DNA of 64,000 nt. Source: Ascaphus truei (Eukaryota; Chordata; Amphibia; Anura; Ascaphidae). Each line of letters opens with the position of its first letter. Positions within the stretch are counted from its first letter, which is position 1. The position numbers and the translations under genes are program-made. Under the pieces are notes generated by a model that searched no databases, had not been told where the DNA came from, and was given only the letters and a program-made list of their open reading frames with translations. Shown here in pieces: positions 22,061 through 33,330 of this stretch. The stretch lies in the NCBI GenBank assembly GCA_036426205.1, contig CM071568.1, forward strand, positions 224,914,239 through 224,978,238, read 5' to 3'.

Positions 22061-22278
22061 TTGTGTCTGTCTGTCTGTGAATGAATACAGACACCAACCC
22101 ACAGTCAGTCAGTCACCCACCCAAGTGTCAGTCACACACGAGTCAGTCAGTCACCCACCCAACCAAGTGTCAGTCACCCACCCCGTCACCCACACACCCC
22201 CACACCCACTCTCTCTGTCTAGTTAAAATTATGCCCCCCCCCCCTGAAAACATTTCTGCGGACGCCCATGTCTGTGTT

Positions 22279-23804
22279 CTAAGCGTTTCTATAGAGCAAG
22301 GTATAACAATGCCTGTGCAACATCCTGTCATCTTGAATACATCACAGCCTATGTGCAGCAGTCATTTTGCTGTGCGAGTGCTGCACACTTAAAATATCCT
22401 TTTGCAGCTGAGAGGTGCACAGCACCACAACTTTACATCCGCTTTGGTTTGAGGCATGTACAGGACAAGCGTTACAGATACAGTACATCTCAAGATGCTG
22501 TGATCCATTTCACTTGTTATAGCAGTCTGAAAGGGTCAATCCCTTGATGGCAGTAACTGCGTCAGCTGCTCAGTGAGTAACCTCTTCAAGTCATTAACAC
22601 ACAACACACCACAGGACATGGAGCTAGTGTTCATGTTCCTCAATGAAGTGTCTAGAAATGTTTTTCCTGCCCATTCTTCCTTAACGGATGCACCAAAAGC
22701 CTAACAGTAAAAACATTTCTTTAGGCTGTTTGTGCATGAAGTTGATTTATGACTAGTTTTCTGTGCAAACCACAGTAATTTTGTGAAATGATAGCAGTAT
22801 TGATTCCAGAAAGAGTTTTACTTTACAGAAGCTATCAAGGCAGAGGAACCAAATGGAGCCTTGGAGTGAATAATATAGCTTTGCAGTGTATTAATATCAT
22901 GTGTTTTGTTCTGTACTTGCACTGTACAAATCTACATCTCTTCATTGTTTTGTTCATTGACTCCAGCTCTTATTTAATCTAAACATGACACAAAAAAAGG
23001 CCAGTTTGAATGGATATATGTAGAACTATTTAATTTGCTACACTAGCAACAGGAATAGATCAAGGACAACAATGATTGATAAGATGTACTACAATAATTG
23101 AACACAGTCTGCTGAAACCCTTTGTTTATTTTATTCATAAGAATTCTCTTTCAGAGCTTTCCATTTAATACAATTGCTCTTTTAAAGGTTGAGCCCAAAT
23201 ATATCGATGTTGCAATAACTAATAATCACATAACACCCAAACTATCATCTGTAATGGTTTGTTCATAATTGAAGGCGCTGGTGCCTATCGCCTAAGTGTT
23301 GCAACACAAAATTAATGAAAAGTGCGTCATAAGTTCAACTTGGTATAAACCCTAACAAGCCACCTAACACTGTCAGACTAAGAGCGCAGAATTAAGTTCC
23401 TATGCATCAATATAGAAAAAAACAAATAAAAAAATAACAACTTATGCGTTAGTCTTCATACATGTGATGTATTTTATTTGGAAGGTTTATATAACTTTGT
23501 AGCATTGAAATTATGGTGAAATTATGACAAAATAATTCAAATGAAATCTTAGTACACAGGCCCTGTTATCTTTCAAATCTAAGCCCAATACTTCCACTCT
23601 ATAACATTATATATCAATGAAAATGCAATGGTTGATGCTTTCCTCAGGACTGCCTGAAGTTATAGAAAGAATACTGCAACTATTTAAAAATTGCATGGGT
23701 TAAAGCACCATTGGAAAAGTATTTTAAAATGAACAGTTGTGGCTATACGAGTCCTCCAAATATGCCGTATTGTACATCAACATTTCTTGAGTATTGAAAA
23801 CCCC
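22279..23804. other. No gene seen
   Basis: Unique-looking AT-rich sequence. Open frames are short and carry no motif. Confidence 0.4.
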
Positions 23805-23807
23805 TAA

Positions 23808-24228
23808 GGCTGGGTCCATAGAGGGGGTAGCAGGGCTGAGGCGTGCAGACGCTGAGGCTCGCCTGCTGAAATCTGCGCGATTTCATGCCCATGCTGGAGA
23901 GCCAGCGGGCGCGATCGGGAGGCAGGGGGAGACTGAGGGAGGTGGGGCAGTGACGTCGCTGGGCCAATCGCCCACGACGCACCGACGTCAACGTCACGGC
24001 GCCGACATCACGGCTCCGTGACGTTGACGCTGCTCCACGCTGATTGGATGTTTTCAGCCGACAGCGCTCTGAAAAACAGTTTGGCTGTCGGCTGAAAAAT
24101 CCAGCGCCTCAGTACACCTGCGGACGCTAGCGTGAGCCCCCTCTAAAGACATCCTCATGGAGGATGCAGGGGCTCAGCGCGGAGCGTCCGCACGGCTCAG
24201 CGCTGCTTGTCCTTCTATGGACTCAGCC
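23808..24228. mobile_element. Harbinger-type MITE, 421 bp
   Basis: The TIRs are GGCTGGGTCCATAGA and TCTATGGACTCAGCC. TAA is duplicated at 23805-23807 and 24229-24231. The interior is GC-rich and contains an inverted pair (TTTTCAGCCGACAG and CTGTCGGCTGAAAA). Confidence 0.88.
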
Positions 24229-24714
24229 TAAAGAATCGCACATTTTATGAGGTGAAAGAAAAATAAATAAATATGTGTACGACTTACAGTATGTGAGATC
24301 TCTGCTTTAGCTGCTTTGCTGGCAGAAGTATCCATGTCCTGCAGCAGCCCCGTCAGCTCACACTGATTTCAGTGAGTGTCACGGCTAATATAGGTAAGTC
24401 GTCAATCTCACTGACTTTTGGCATCAGTGCTGCCATAGGCTTCAATGGAATCTCATTTAATGTATGCAGTACTTGGCCATTAAAATGCTTTTTTTGATCC
24501 AGAACCCACAAGGTTGACATATCTGCAGCAGAGAAAAAGGGAGGTGATGAGAGCTGCTTGATATTTAAGAAAAGACTGGTTTTGATTCAAGAAGGTTATC
24601 GTGGGAAAAATATGGAATTTCCGTAATTATCATAGCAGTTCACAAACTTTTTCTCATCAGTCTCTCAGACCTTTTCAGGGCGCAGGGTCCATTCAGACTA
24701 GGGTTGGATATGCA

Positions 24715-25030
24715 GATAGAATAATGATGGGCACCGGAAACCTTTATACTATAAACAAGAGCTTTATTCACAACTGTTGATAACACTCTACATACAAACG
24801 TACTTCACTTCAGACATTAACTGGTGTCAATAATATGGTTACTCTGTACTTCTTCCCCTGGCAGCTCTCACTCCTACACTAGGGAGGTGCTTAGTCTTCT
24901 TTAGGCTTCATCCCCTTGGCAGCTCTCACTCATACGCTGGGGAGATACTTATACGTGTGTCCCTTAGTATTGGTTAGATTAGCAATCTCCAGTATAGCAT
25001 CAATAGTAGCCCATCTCATGGGGGCCGCTG
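24715..25030 (-). repeat. Dispersed repeat, inverted relative of 54480-54815
   Basis: The minus strand shares with the plus strand of 54480-54815 the blocks GAATAAAGC...TTG, AGTAACCATATTRTTGACAC, AGCACCTCCCTAGTG and GAGTGAGAGCT. Class unknown; the AATAAA placement suggests an LTR-type terminus, inferred only. Confidence 0.6.
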
Positions 25031-25580
25031 TGGTAGGGTAGGGTTCCTACTTCTCAGGAATCAGTATCCCGTCACTCTGTGTACTGCCTACCTCGTCCAT
25101 GCACATTGAATCGAGAGTTTACAAAGGACCTGCCGGTGGGGCCGATCCGATTATGCTCCTTAGCTACTACTCTGAGAGCTCCCATTAACTCGCTCCTCTT
25201 CCCGAATGAGAACAATCTTGGGCCATTACTATCATAACTGAATGGGACACATTCCCTAACAGAGAACAATAAAGGTGACAAGACATCCTTAGTACATAAA
25301 ATGATACACAAACATATTTACATGACTCACAGTGAGGCCCTCTCCACCTGCCGCTCCTGAGAAACCTGTTTCTAGAACATTCATTGGAGCTGTATATACC
25401 GTTCCATCTCCCTATGATGACATCATTGATCACAAGACCTACTGGGGAGTGGCTTTCTGCAAGTCATCCTTCATCGAATGAAGGGGAGGGGAGTAAACTG
25501 AGTGATCTCACACAGTTAAGCCATTAAGGCTGTTAACCCCTTATACTAACTAGTCGTCCCCAAAGGGAAGGGGTGGTGCT
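25031..25580. other. No gene seen
   Basis: Possible continuation of the repeat beginning at 24715. No coding motif. Confidence 0.35.
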
Positions 25581-25583
25581 ACC

Positions 25584-25640
25584 ATATATATATATATATT
25601 ATATATATATATATAGATATATATATAATATATATATAAA
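25584..25640. repeat. (TA)n microsatellite, imperfect
   Basis: TA runs broken by single changes. Confidence 0.92.
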
Positions 25641-26110
25641 TATATTTAAAACTCTGAAAAACTAGGCACACCCTCCGTATAGTTGATCAATTAGGGTGTT
25701 ATGCATGCATACGAATAATCCATAAAGTGCATCATCCAAAACTGGACACATGACAACCAACCAGGTAAGTAGCAAGAAAAAAGTGTATTTAGAAGTCCTT
25801 ACAAAGTACCAATATTTCGGTCCTCATAGGGATCTTCATCAGGGCTACCTGCGATGATTGTCACTGTTCCTGTTTTGGGTGATGTACTATATATATGTAC
25901 AGTATATACAGATTGGATAGAACAAACAGAGCATCAATAAACAAGTTTCATAAAGTGCAAATATATATGTATATATAAGTGAAAGGGAGGTGCTAACCAG
26001 TATTAACTTAATCTAACCCTATAGATGCTGCCAAAAAGGTCCCCAACCTCACAGATGCCGAGAGAATTTACACAAACAGAATGACCTAGGCGCAAAAATA
26101 GAGAAAGACA
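25641..26110 (-). repeat. PLE terminal-repeat-like region
   Basis: The hammerhead-like motif (25809-25846) is flanked by A-rich sequence on the left, as in the other pLTR-like copies. No PLE coding is next to it. Confidence 0.45.
25809..25846 (-). ncRNA. Hammerhead-like motif with intact CTGATGA
   Basis: On the minus strand: CTGATGA, extra A, stem GATCC/GGACC (one mismatch), GAAATATTGG. The first box is perfect. After GAAA the sequence has left the CGCGTA consensus, so the cleavage site is not recognisable. Confidence 0.5.
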
Positions 26111-26184
26111 GAAAACAGGGGAGGAGGCAGGGGGGGGGGGGATAGAGTAGTATGTCTTGATAATCTAAATAGTTAGGGTAGGTA

Positions 26185-26560
26185 TTTATTTTATTTATAA
26201 AATGTTTTACCAGGAAGTAATACATTGAGAGTTGCCTCTCGTTTTCAAGTATGTCCTGGGCATAGCATTAAGATGACAAATAATGCATGGTTACAATACA
26301 TAATTACATATGTGAACAGGGTATACATTATATACAAGGCATTGCATGTACAGTTAGAGATAATATATATTATAGGCGTATGTAACAGTTACAGACCAGA
26401 TTAAAATGTGAGACAGCTTTAGTTTTGAAAGAACGTAGATTGATGGTGGCTGTGAGAGTCTCCGGTAGATTGTTCCAGTTTTGGGGTGCACGGTAAGAGG
26501 AGGAGCGGCCAGCTAGTATTTGAAGGCAAGACAGGAGAGATGAAATTTGCGCCTAGACTC
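26185..26560 (+). repeat. Dispersed repeat Z, uninterrupted copy
   Basis: TTTATAAAATGTTTTACCAG, GAAGTAATACATTGAGAGTT and CAGTTTTGGGGTGCACGGTA are shared with 34710-35280. This copy lacks the 250-bp insertion found there and so shows the empty target site. Probably a LINE 3' end; class inferred. Confidence 0.8.
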
Positions 26561-26639
26561 TAGTGATGACCACTCTAGTTCTTTGAACATTTCGCAGTGA
26601 TGTGAGTATTGCACTCACATTTAAATGATGTAAGCAGGC

Positions 26640-27230
26640 ATTTCTACAAAATATTGGATCAGGAACTTTATTGGATTTAGATACCACTGGAACCGATGTC
26701 TCAAGATGATGTAGTAGATCACTTGCTCCTAAAGTTGTTGTCTCAGGTGGAGTCTTTGACTTGAAATAGTCCCAGCACTCACAACTGCAGGTTATGGATC
26801 ACCTCCACTTATCAGTGATATACTTGATCTCCGTTTTAGAAGGATTCCATATAGGGAAAAGAATGGTTGGAAACAGACATAGTATAATTCTATTTTAATT
26901 AAAAGTACTCAAAAAACACACATAGGTATCACACTCACGGATTAAAAAAAGAACTTTGCGCAGTTCTGAGAGTGTTTCAGTTTACAGAGGTGAGTCTCTC
27001 ACAGTCATCTCTGTTAGTATCCCGATGCTCCGGTGTGTACACCATGCACGGCTCACAATGAGAGTCTACTTCCGGGTCATGTGTCCGGTTGTTCTCTTCT
27101 CGTGTGATCTTGTGTCTCTCTACTGGAAACACTGGCTTCTCCTATCGATCGGGTACTCTGTCTCTACCTCTCTTTTGTGCAATCGCCCTATGCGTTTCAC
27201 AAATACAGATGTAGCAAGGCTTACTGTTCC
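26640..27230 (-). repeat. PLE terminal-repeat-like region
   Basis: An A-rich head, CACACTCACGGATT, GC-richer body and then a decayed hammerhead-like motif at 27184-27220 follow the same order as at 12590-13500. Confidence 0.45.
27184..27220 (-). ncRNA. Half-decayed hammerhead-like motif
   Basis: On the minus strand GTGAAACGCATAGGGC is intact, with a short stem (ACA/TGT) before it, but CTGATGA has become CTTGCTA. It is probably inactive. Confidence 0.42.
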
Positions 27231-27483
27231 TGGTACCATGTCAACACGCGAGACTCCACCTGCGGGATCACTTTGTGTACCGCGGTCCGGCCATGGGAAG
27301 CTGCTAGAAGGCAAACAAAATGTCATCACGCGGTTAGGTGGTGTTTTTTCTTTTAATGTAAATATCTGTATATGATCACCAGATGGCACTGCAAATATCT
27401 TTAGTGGCTGTGCATGCCAGGGAAATGCGTAACTGCTTTACCTAGTGCACATACTGTCCTAGCAGTGTTTCATGTGTGTCACG

Positions 27484-27885
27484 TACACTGGCGACACACT
27501 TTATTCGAGCTCGGCTAGTCCCACGAATTCGGGTATACCCGGGTGTATTGAGGTTTGTGACTGTTTTCTGCCCGAGTGCATTGGGTTATTTCCAGGCAGG
27601 GATTGAAGCATTTTATTCCCGCTGGCTGCAATACTGCACAGTACATATATATATATACTGCATTACAATTAATGAATTTATGCCATCTGGTAGACACGCG
27701 AAGCATTGCAGCCTTTTAAATCCTAATCATTATCATTTAACAGATCAGCCGCCCGTCAGCCAGGCATGAACCCAGGCTGGGAAGGCAAACGCAACGGGGC
27801 TTGTCAGAGGTGAGGAGCGGCGCATTCCAGGTATCTGCCAGGTACATACTGGGTATTTGCTCGAATAAAGTGTGTCGGTGCAGTA
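27484..27885. mobile_element. TA MITE, 402 bp (same family as 1671-5513)
   Basis: The left TIR is TACACTGGCGACACACTTTA then TTCGAGC; the right end is GCTCGAATAAAGTGTGTCGG then TGCAGTA. About 175 bp at the left and 220 bp at the right match the 3.84-kb element at 1671-5513. The junction is a short TATATA run. It is nearly identical to the copy at 52322, which suggests recent spread. Confidence 0.92.
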
Positions 27886-29189
27886 TGGCTCTAACATTTC
27901 TGTGCGCATGCGTGTCAGCATACAATAAAAAATTTAACTTTATACTTTTTTCTTTTCCATGGATCACTATTACTGTGCCTGTACAGTATGTTTGTGTGGG
28001 AAAGGGGATATTGCTCCGGGATGTGTGATCAATTAACTAACATTGTTTAGGGAACTCATTGTTCTATTGCCACAACAGCAGACATTGCCTAATAATGTTG
28101 ACACCGTTTTTTGTTTTTGTTTACACTAACTTCATTTCATTTCATGTGTTCATAAGCCTTTATTAAACTGTATGTGCTCGTTATAAACATTATTTGTACT
28201 GAGAATGTTTCCTTTCCATCACTCTGCACTCCACACAAGCTCACCCTCTCAGAAGCCCCTTATACCGTACTGTACTTGATTATACTGTAAACATATCATA
28301 CAAATGTATGGAAAAATAATAGTTTTTATTTATTTTTACAAAGTTGAAAGGCACAAATATTCACCCCACCCTTCATGCCTCCTCAATCACCTACACTGCC
28401 TCCTTCCCCATTATCCCCTCAACCAACTTAGCTACTCCACCTCACAATCACCCTCAACCTCCCATAACTACTGTTTCCCCACTATCCCCTCAATCCATTC
28501 AACTACCCCCTCCTCACTATCCCCTCAACCCACTAAATTAGCCCCTCCGCAGTATCCCCTCCCATCCCACCAAACTCCATAACACACAAATACTTCCCCC
28601 TCCCCTGGCAAATCAAAAACACAGATAATAATAATAATATTACTAATAACTTTATTTCATATAAGATAAGATGAACGTCATTCACCCTCCCACAGCTTCT
28701 TGGTTGCTTGCTGTTTTCCATGAATTACTCTTTACCTGTGGTGGAAAAGAGTTAACCCCTGTGTTACATTCTATACAATACTGTAAGTAAGGAAACTACT
28801 GTAAAGATGTGCTGATTGTTTTGTTACACTGTATACTGTACTGTGCAGGAATATAGTACTTTGTTGTGTACACTACTTGACTAATTACAAATAAACTCTA
28901 TTACAGATGCATGGTCCAATGCAGAACAAGCTCATGCTGTGTCTCTCTCTGTACATTATAATGCAGACAGAAACCTTTCAACTGAAGATAATATATTTTT
29001 TAATGTTTTAAAAGTAATACTCAACATACCGCGACCACACGCTGTGGCTAGAGCGATACAGGACTCCGTTCATAGTAGGGAGAGAAGAGGTATTTGCTAT
29101 AATTGATGTACCGGAGCCTTTTGTTATCAAGCAGGGTAAAAGTGCAGCGCATAACTCCTGTTACACCCTAAAAAATGAATAAACATTCT
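27886..29189. other. No supported gene
   Basis: 28380-28620 is pyrimidine-rich with repeated CTATCCCCTCAA. On the minus strand AATAAATAAAAAC near 28325 could be a poly(A) signal. Nothing coding is recognised. Confidence 0.35.
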
Positions 29190-29550
29190 TAACATTTCTA
29201 TTACAGGTGCGTACATTAGTGCAATCACTCAATTGTATGTGTTATGTCGTTAAAAAAATGTGCGAAGGATATTTACTATCCATAGACGAAACCGCAAACC
29301 TGACTAAAACACCCTCAAAAAGTGGCGACTGTAGTGGGGACAGGGATGGTGCACTGGCATCATCTGCAGCACTCTTACGGGGCCCACTGATGTGGAGTCC
29401 ACTGCTGCTTCAACCATCCCTTTTTCTGCGCCCTCTAATCGCTGCTTTGCCATCTTTGTTGCTTTGCCCACTGATGTGGATGGCACTGGTGCTTTTCCTA
29501 TCTATACAGTTAGTGTTACACTGTATCTGTTCATACATAAAGGTATAATG
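29190..29550 (+). other. Exon-like open region, unassigned
   Basis: A pyrimidine-rich tract ending in ATTACAG near 29206 resembles a 3' splice site, followed by an open frame of about 113 codons (VRTLVQSLNCMCYVV at the start). A second frame reads GPTDVESTAASTIPFSAPS. Neither matches a family I know, so coding is unproven. Confidence 0.25.
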
Positions 29551-29685
29551 CAGCACACCATGAAGTAAATACAGATACTTGCTGTTACCAGTGCTCCTGG
29601 TACAGGGCAGTCCCTGTCTGTGAAAAAACTCCAGAGTAAGCAAAAAATGGAAGTTCCAGGGCACTGCGGATTTGCATTTCATACA

Positions 29686-29725
29686 CACAACGTTTCAACC
29701 AGCTAAGTGGTCTTTCTCAAGTGAA
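29686..29725 (-). ncRNA. Hammerhead-like motif, TTGAGAAAG subtype
   Basis: On the minus strand: TTGAGAA, extra A, stem GACCA/TGGTT around CTTAGC, GAAACGTTG. The stem has five pairs with one G-U. The G8 position is A, as at 14704. Confidence 0.5.
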
Positions 29726-29934
29726 GATAGAATCGTTGCCCTTCCTCTCAGTACCCGACTAGCACCCTCTCTATCCACCTTAAGACACACTTTAAGACAC
29801 ACTTGCTTAAAGAAGCATATGAGTAGCACCGTAGATATTACTAGACACATGATAGATAAAGCTTGGCCCCCTGCAGATGCACTTACCAAAATGCCCTCCT
29901 ACTGTTTCTGTACATTCCTCCTACATACCAATTA

Positions 29935-30165
29935 GATTGTAAGCTCCTTGGAGCAGGGAATCCTCTTTCTAAATGTTACGTTTATGTCTGAAGCGCTTCT
30001 TCCCATGTTCTGTTATTTATATTATTTGTTATTTATATTATATTATTTGTTATTTATATTATATTATTTGTTATTTATTTGATTACCTCGCGTATTACTG
30101 CTGTGAAGCGCTATGTACATTAAAGCGTTATACAAATAAAGACATACAATACAATACAATATGAT
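29935..30165 (+). repeat. LINE/SINE-type 3' tail with internal minisatellite
   Basis: AGATTGTAAGCTCCTTGGAG and CAGGGAATCC are followed by three copies of about 24 bp (ATTTGTTATTTATATTATAT, 30011-30080) and by GCGCTATGTACATTAAAGCG. It shares its tail type with 6760-6905, 49495-49602 and 51937-52085. Confidence 0.7.
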
Positions 30166-30716
30166 ATAATACATTTCTTTTTTTAAGCAAATCCGAAATG
30201 CCCTGGAACTTCCATTTTATGCTTACTCCATCTGTTTACATACATATTACCGCATATCACATAGACTACGTCAAACACATGTATGCGAATCATGGCTGGT
30301 TCAATAATTGAGTGCGCATGCATGTTATTACCATTTAAAAAAAGGGTTTTTACAGTTCATTTATAATCAGTATGCACCATACAACCATACACCTTCCAAA
30401 TCTAATCCCCCTCGCGACACAGCCTCCCACCTTCCAATTAAACACCTTTCTGAACTCCACTGTCCCTTTTCTATCTCAATATACTGTACCCCAAAAAACA
30501 CCAAAATGTTGTAGTTGCAAAACAAATATTTATTAATAGAGGGGGCTGTGCATAGTATTGTGTCGTTAAATTCACAAGCTACTGTATATATAAACACATG
30601 GGCAATAATTGTAAATTTGTTAAAGTGATGTTGCATGGCCCTCAGTCACATTTTACGCTTCAACCTTTGAGATTGGGGTAAATAAATTAAGCAGATAGTG
30701 GAAAATTGTTGCAGGG

Positions 30717-31402
30717 ATGTGGAGTCAAGGAATAATGTTTGTGAAGAAGATGGATGAGACTGATAGTATGACTCTCCAGCAGAATACAGAGAATGTAAAC
30801 AGTGATGCAGAAGGAAAGGCCAGGCAAGGTAAAGAAAAGAGGGTAGAAGAAGGCAAGCCAGAGCTAAAGAGGGGTAACATCCCACCAAACACTTTGCTGA
30901 TCCATCATCCCCACCCTTCTCCTTCAGGGCATATCATCTTCAAACTCATGATGGTAAATTCTACTCTGTGTGTGTGATTTTATTTGCAAACAAGTCCGTG
31001 TTGGTTTTAAATATCCGTTAAAGGGTATCTCCTGCTCCTAGCTTATAGAGTTTGGTCACATTGGATGTTTTTGGGGTTTATTATAAGTTTCTCTTGGCTC
31101 TGTTCGCTATAGAGGGTAACGATGGCAAGGTCAGAACGTTGTTCATAGATATGGTGCAGAAAACCGTTGCGAGTACTTTGGTTCAGCAACTCGAGTTGAT
31201 GGACGTTGAAATGGATCCAGAATATGTATATATAATGGTCGTCATAATGGAAATGTTGGGATTCCTTGTGGTTATCGCTGCTGGGAACACAGTTGGATTG
31301 TTAAGTCTTTTACTGAGGTTTGTGTCTGTCTATGTGGGTTGCTGTCAACTTTATCCACTGTGTGTTGAATATATTTATTTGTTATCAACACTCGATCACT
31401 AA
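30717..31402 (+). CDS. Candidate two-exon gene, about 196 codons, unknown family
   Basis: Exon one (30717-30953, 79 codons) starts MWSQGIMFVKKMDETD, is rich in lysine and glutamate, and ends at ATGATG followed by the donor GTAAAT. An acceptor (CTCCTAGCTTATAG) ends at 31048. Exon two (31049-31402) continues in the same phase for 117 codons to a stop. The intron would be 95 bases. Exon two reads FAIEGNDGKVRTLFIDM then VQQLELMDVEMDPEYVYI and a hydrophobic GFLVVIAAGNTVGLLSLLL stretch that could be a membrane segment or a buried helix. A second acceptor-like TTGTTGCAG just before 30717 suggests an upstream exon. I do not recognise the product. It may be a transposon gene or a host gene. Confidence 0.35.
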
Positions 31403-32680
31403 AACACACTGTTGTCTGTTTGTAATTTAAAGGAAAGAAGCTAGCTATAGATTTTTTTTTTGCATTTTATGGAATAAGGTGAGACATATGTCTGGAAATT
31501 GTGTGCTACTCATACAATGCGGCAGTACTGTATATACTTGCTGTATACTGTATGTGACTATCAATATGATCAGATTCAAAAGTCAGGACCTTGTGAAACC
31601 CTTTTGAAGGGAACCTGTTTGGAAGCCATAGGGTTTTCAAGATATTGAATATTCATAAAAAAATAAACTTTTTTTTTAACTTTATAAAATGCATTGTACA
31701 CAATATAGATTTAACTCCTTTTTTGTCTCGGTTAGGCCAGTAGTTCCTTAAGAACAGAGGAGGAACAACGTTTCACGTCCCATATGGGACCTGAAATGTT
31801 GTTCCTCCTCTGTTCTTGGTTGTCACATTAAAAGGAGAGTTGCATTATGAACTTGTGAGTAGAGATGTATTTTGTACCTATGTCCTAGGGGAGACCTGCA
31901 TTTTGAAGCATTTGGTTGTTGATTTCTTGCAATACTCTACTGATGCCATTGTTTTCATCCTTGTTTTTAGGATTCTCAATGTCAACACCTTGTTCATGTA
32001 GAAACCACATCCAGCAACACAGAACATCAGCATTAGACAATTAGGGTAACAACTGCCTTTTCGGCATCTCTTTGCGTTGTAGCTCCTGCACGCATGCACA
32101 TTGATTTGATTAAACCTATGCAGTATGTGTTCCATCCAGTAGGCATAGAGTACACATGACCAGTAGTTGAATACAATGCATATGCATTCCATTCAGTTGG
32201 CATTTAGCACGCATGCTTACAAATTCAATCGAGTGCATATGAATTCCATACAGTGTACATAGTGTGCATGCGTAGCACTGTTTCTACACAGCAACACAGT
32301 GTTTAATGAATGCATCTATTTCTTGAATAACTTACAGTTGAAACTGAACAAGAGACAGCCAGGGCATGTTGATGGAAAATAATTATATAAATAAAAGGAT
32401 TCTCTTCGCCTGAAACTATTTTACCACACATTTAAATGTACTCAAGGATCTTTATATTTAAATATTCTATAATATCTCTGATTATTAAAATTAAACCATA
32501 CAATTTGAGCAGTAGACATTGATTTATATTCAAATGTGAATTTCTGTATGTATGCATGGTTTATTAACTCCTGTAATTGTAATAATGCCCATGCAGTGTG
32601 GGGAAATAAGAGCAGTGTTCCGTTTATAATATTGACATCACACATGGACAACAATTTTGTTGTATAGATGAATATCTATT
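31403..32680. other. No gene seen apart from a palindrome
   Basis: AT-rich. The palindrome at 31750-31817 is listed separately. ACGCATGC and related words recur loosely at 32090-32275. Confidence 0.4.
31750..31817. repeat. 68-bp palindrome with GAAAYGTTG on both strands
   Basis: The arms AAGAACAGAGGAGGAACAAC and GTTGTTCCTCCTCTGTTCTT meet at GTCCCATATGGGAC (31777-31790), with about two mismatches. Each strand carries a stem followed by GAAAYGTTG, the downstream half of the hammerhead-like motif, without CTGATGA. It looks like an inverted duplication of that half. Confidence 0.85.
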
Positions 32681-33322
32681 GTGACAGAGTCACTGACTCA
32701 GTAGGCTGGAATAGTGAATGGACAGACGCTGCAGCCAGTTCACAGAGTGTTAATCTCCTCAGACAGAAGGAAGCACACCTGCAGCCTAATTAAGCAGGAG
32801 ACCTGAGAGACTGCAGGTTTAAAAGCAGGAAGTGACACACACACAGGGAGCTTGTTTTTCCACAGGAAGGTGGAGAGAACTCTCCCGGCTGGGAAGCCGT
32901 TGCTGTTGCTCTGGTCCCCAGTCCTGCGAGGAGCTAGGCTGCTGGGACCAGCTGGGACCCCAACCCAGGATAAATATCAAGATCGCTGTGAGGCTGGACA
33001 CAGCCTGCTCCCTGGAACCGTGTTCCTGTTTGCTGTTGGAGCTGCAAAACAGATAAGACTTTATTCTTATTATGCTTATTGGTTATCGTTTGTGTAGAAT
33101 GTTTTGGGCATGACCAGATTAGCTGGCTGTCCTGTTAGTAAGGGCTCAAGAAGTGAGTTAGTGTCCCTAACGGGACTAGGCTTTAATTTGCAAGAAAGTA
33201 GTTTCTTAAAGGGACAGTGCACCCGTGCTTATTTTGGTTGTGGCTAATAAACCACTAGTGTTTAAAGTTTCCCATCATGTCAAGCGTCTTACTGACCCCG
33301 CCGCGAGGCCGTCCTGCCACAC
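32681..33322. mobile_element. 642-bp insertion with 8-bp target duplication
   Basis: TATCTATT is duplicated exactly at 32673-32680 and 33323-33330. The ends GTGACAG... and ...CTGCCACAC are only weakly inverted. TTTAAAAGCAGG resembles a promoter start and TAATAAACC near 33246 a poly(A) signal, so a hAT-like element or an unusual solo LTR are both possible. The open frames inside (about 32832-33097) have no known motif. Confidence 0.75.
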
Positions 33323-33330
33323 TATCTATT

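Larger units (their letters stand above)
20975..22270. mobile_element. 1.3-kb hAT-type element with perfect 8-bp target duplication
   Basis: A 15-bp perfect TIR, CATGGGCGTCCGCAG, is at 20975-20989 and inverted at 22256-22270. The flanks are exact 8-bp duplications, TCTGTGTT at 20967-20974 and 22271-22278. G-runs follow the left TIR and C-runs precede the right one. The inside is almost entirely minisatellite and microsatellite with no transposase, so it is a non-autonomous element swollen by internal repeats. The long open frames across it (up to 226 codons) are repeat artefacts. Confidence 0.93.

Noticed and set aside
21417..22097. 226-codon open frame rich in SLSLS and THTH
   Set aside because: It runs entirely through TG and GAGAGGGAGAG tandem arrays; low-complexity translation, no domain.
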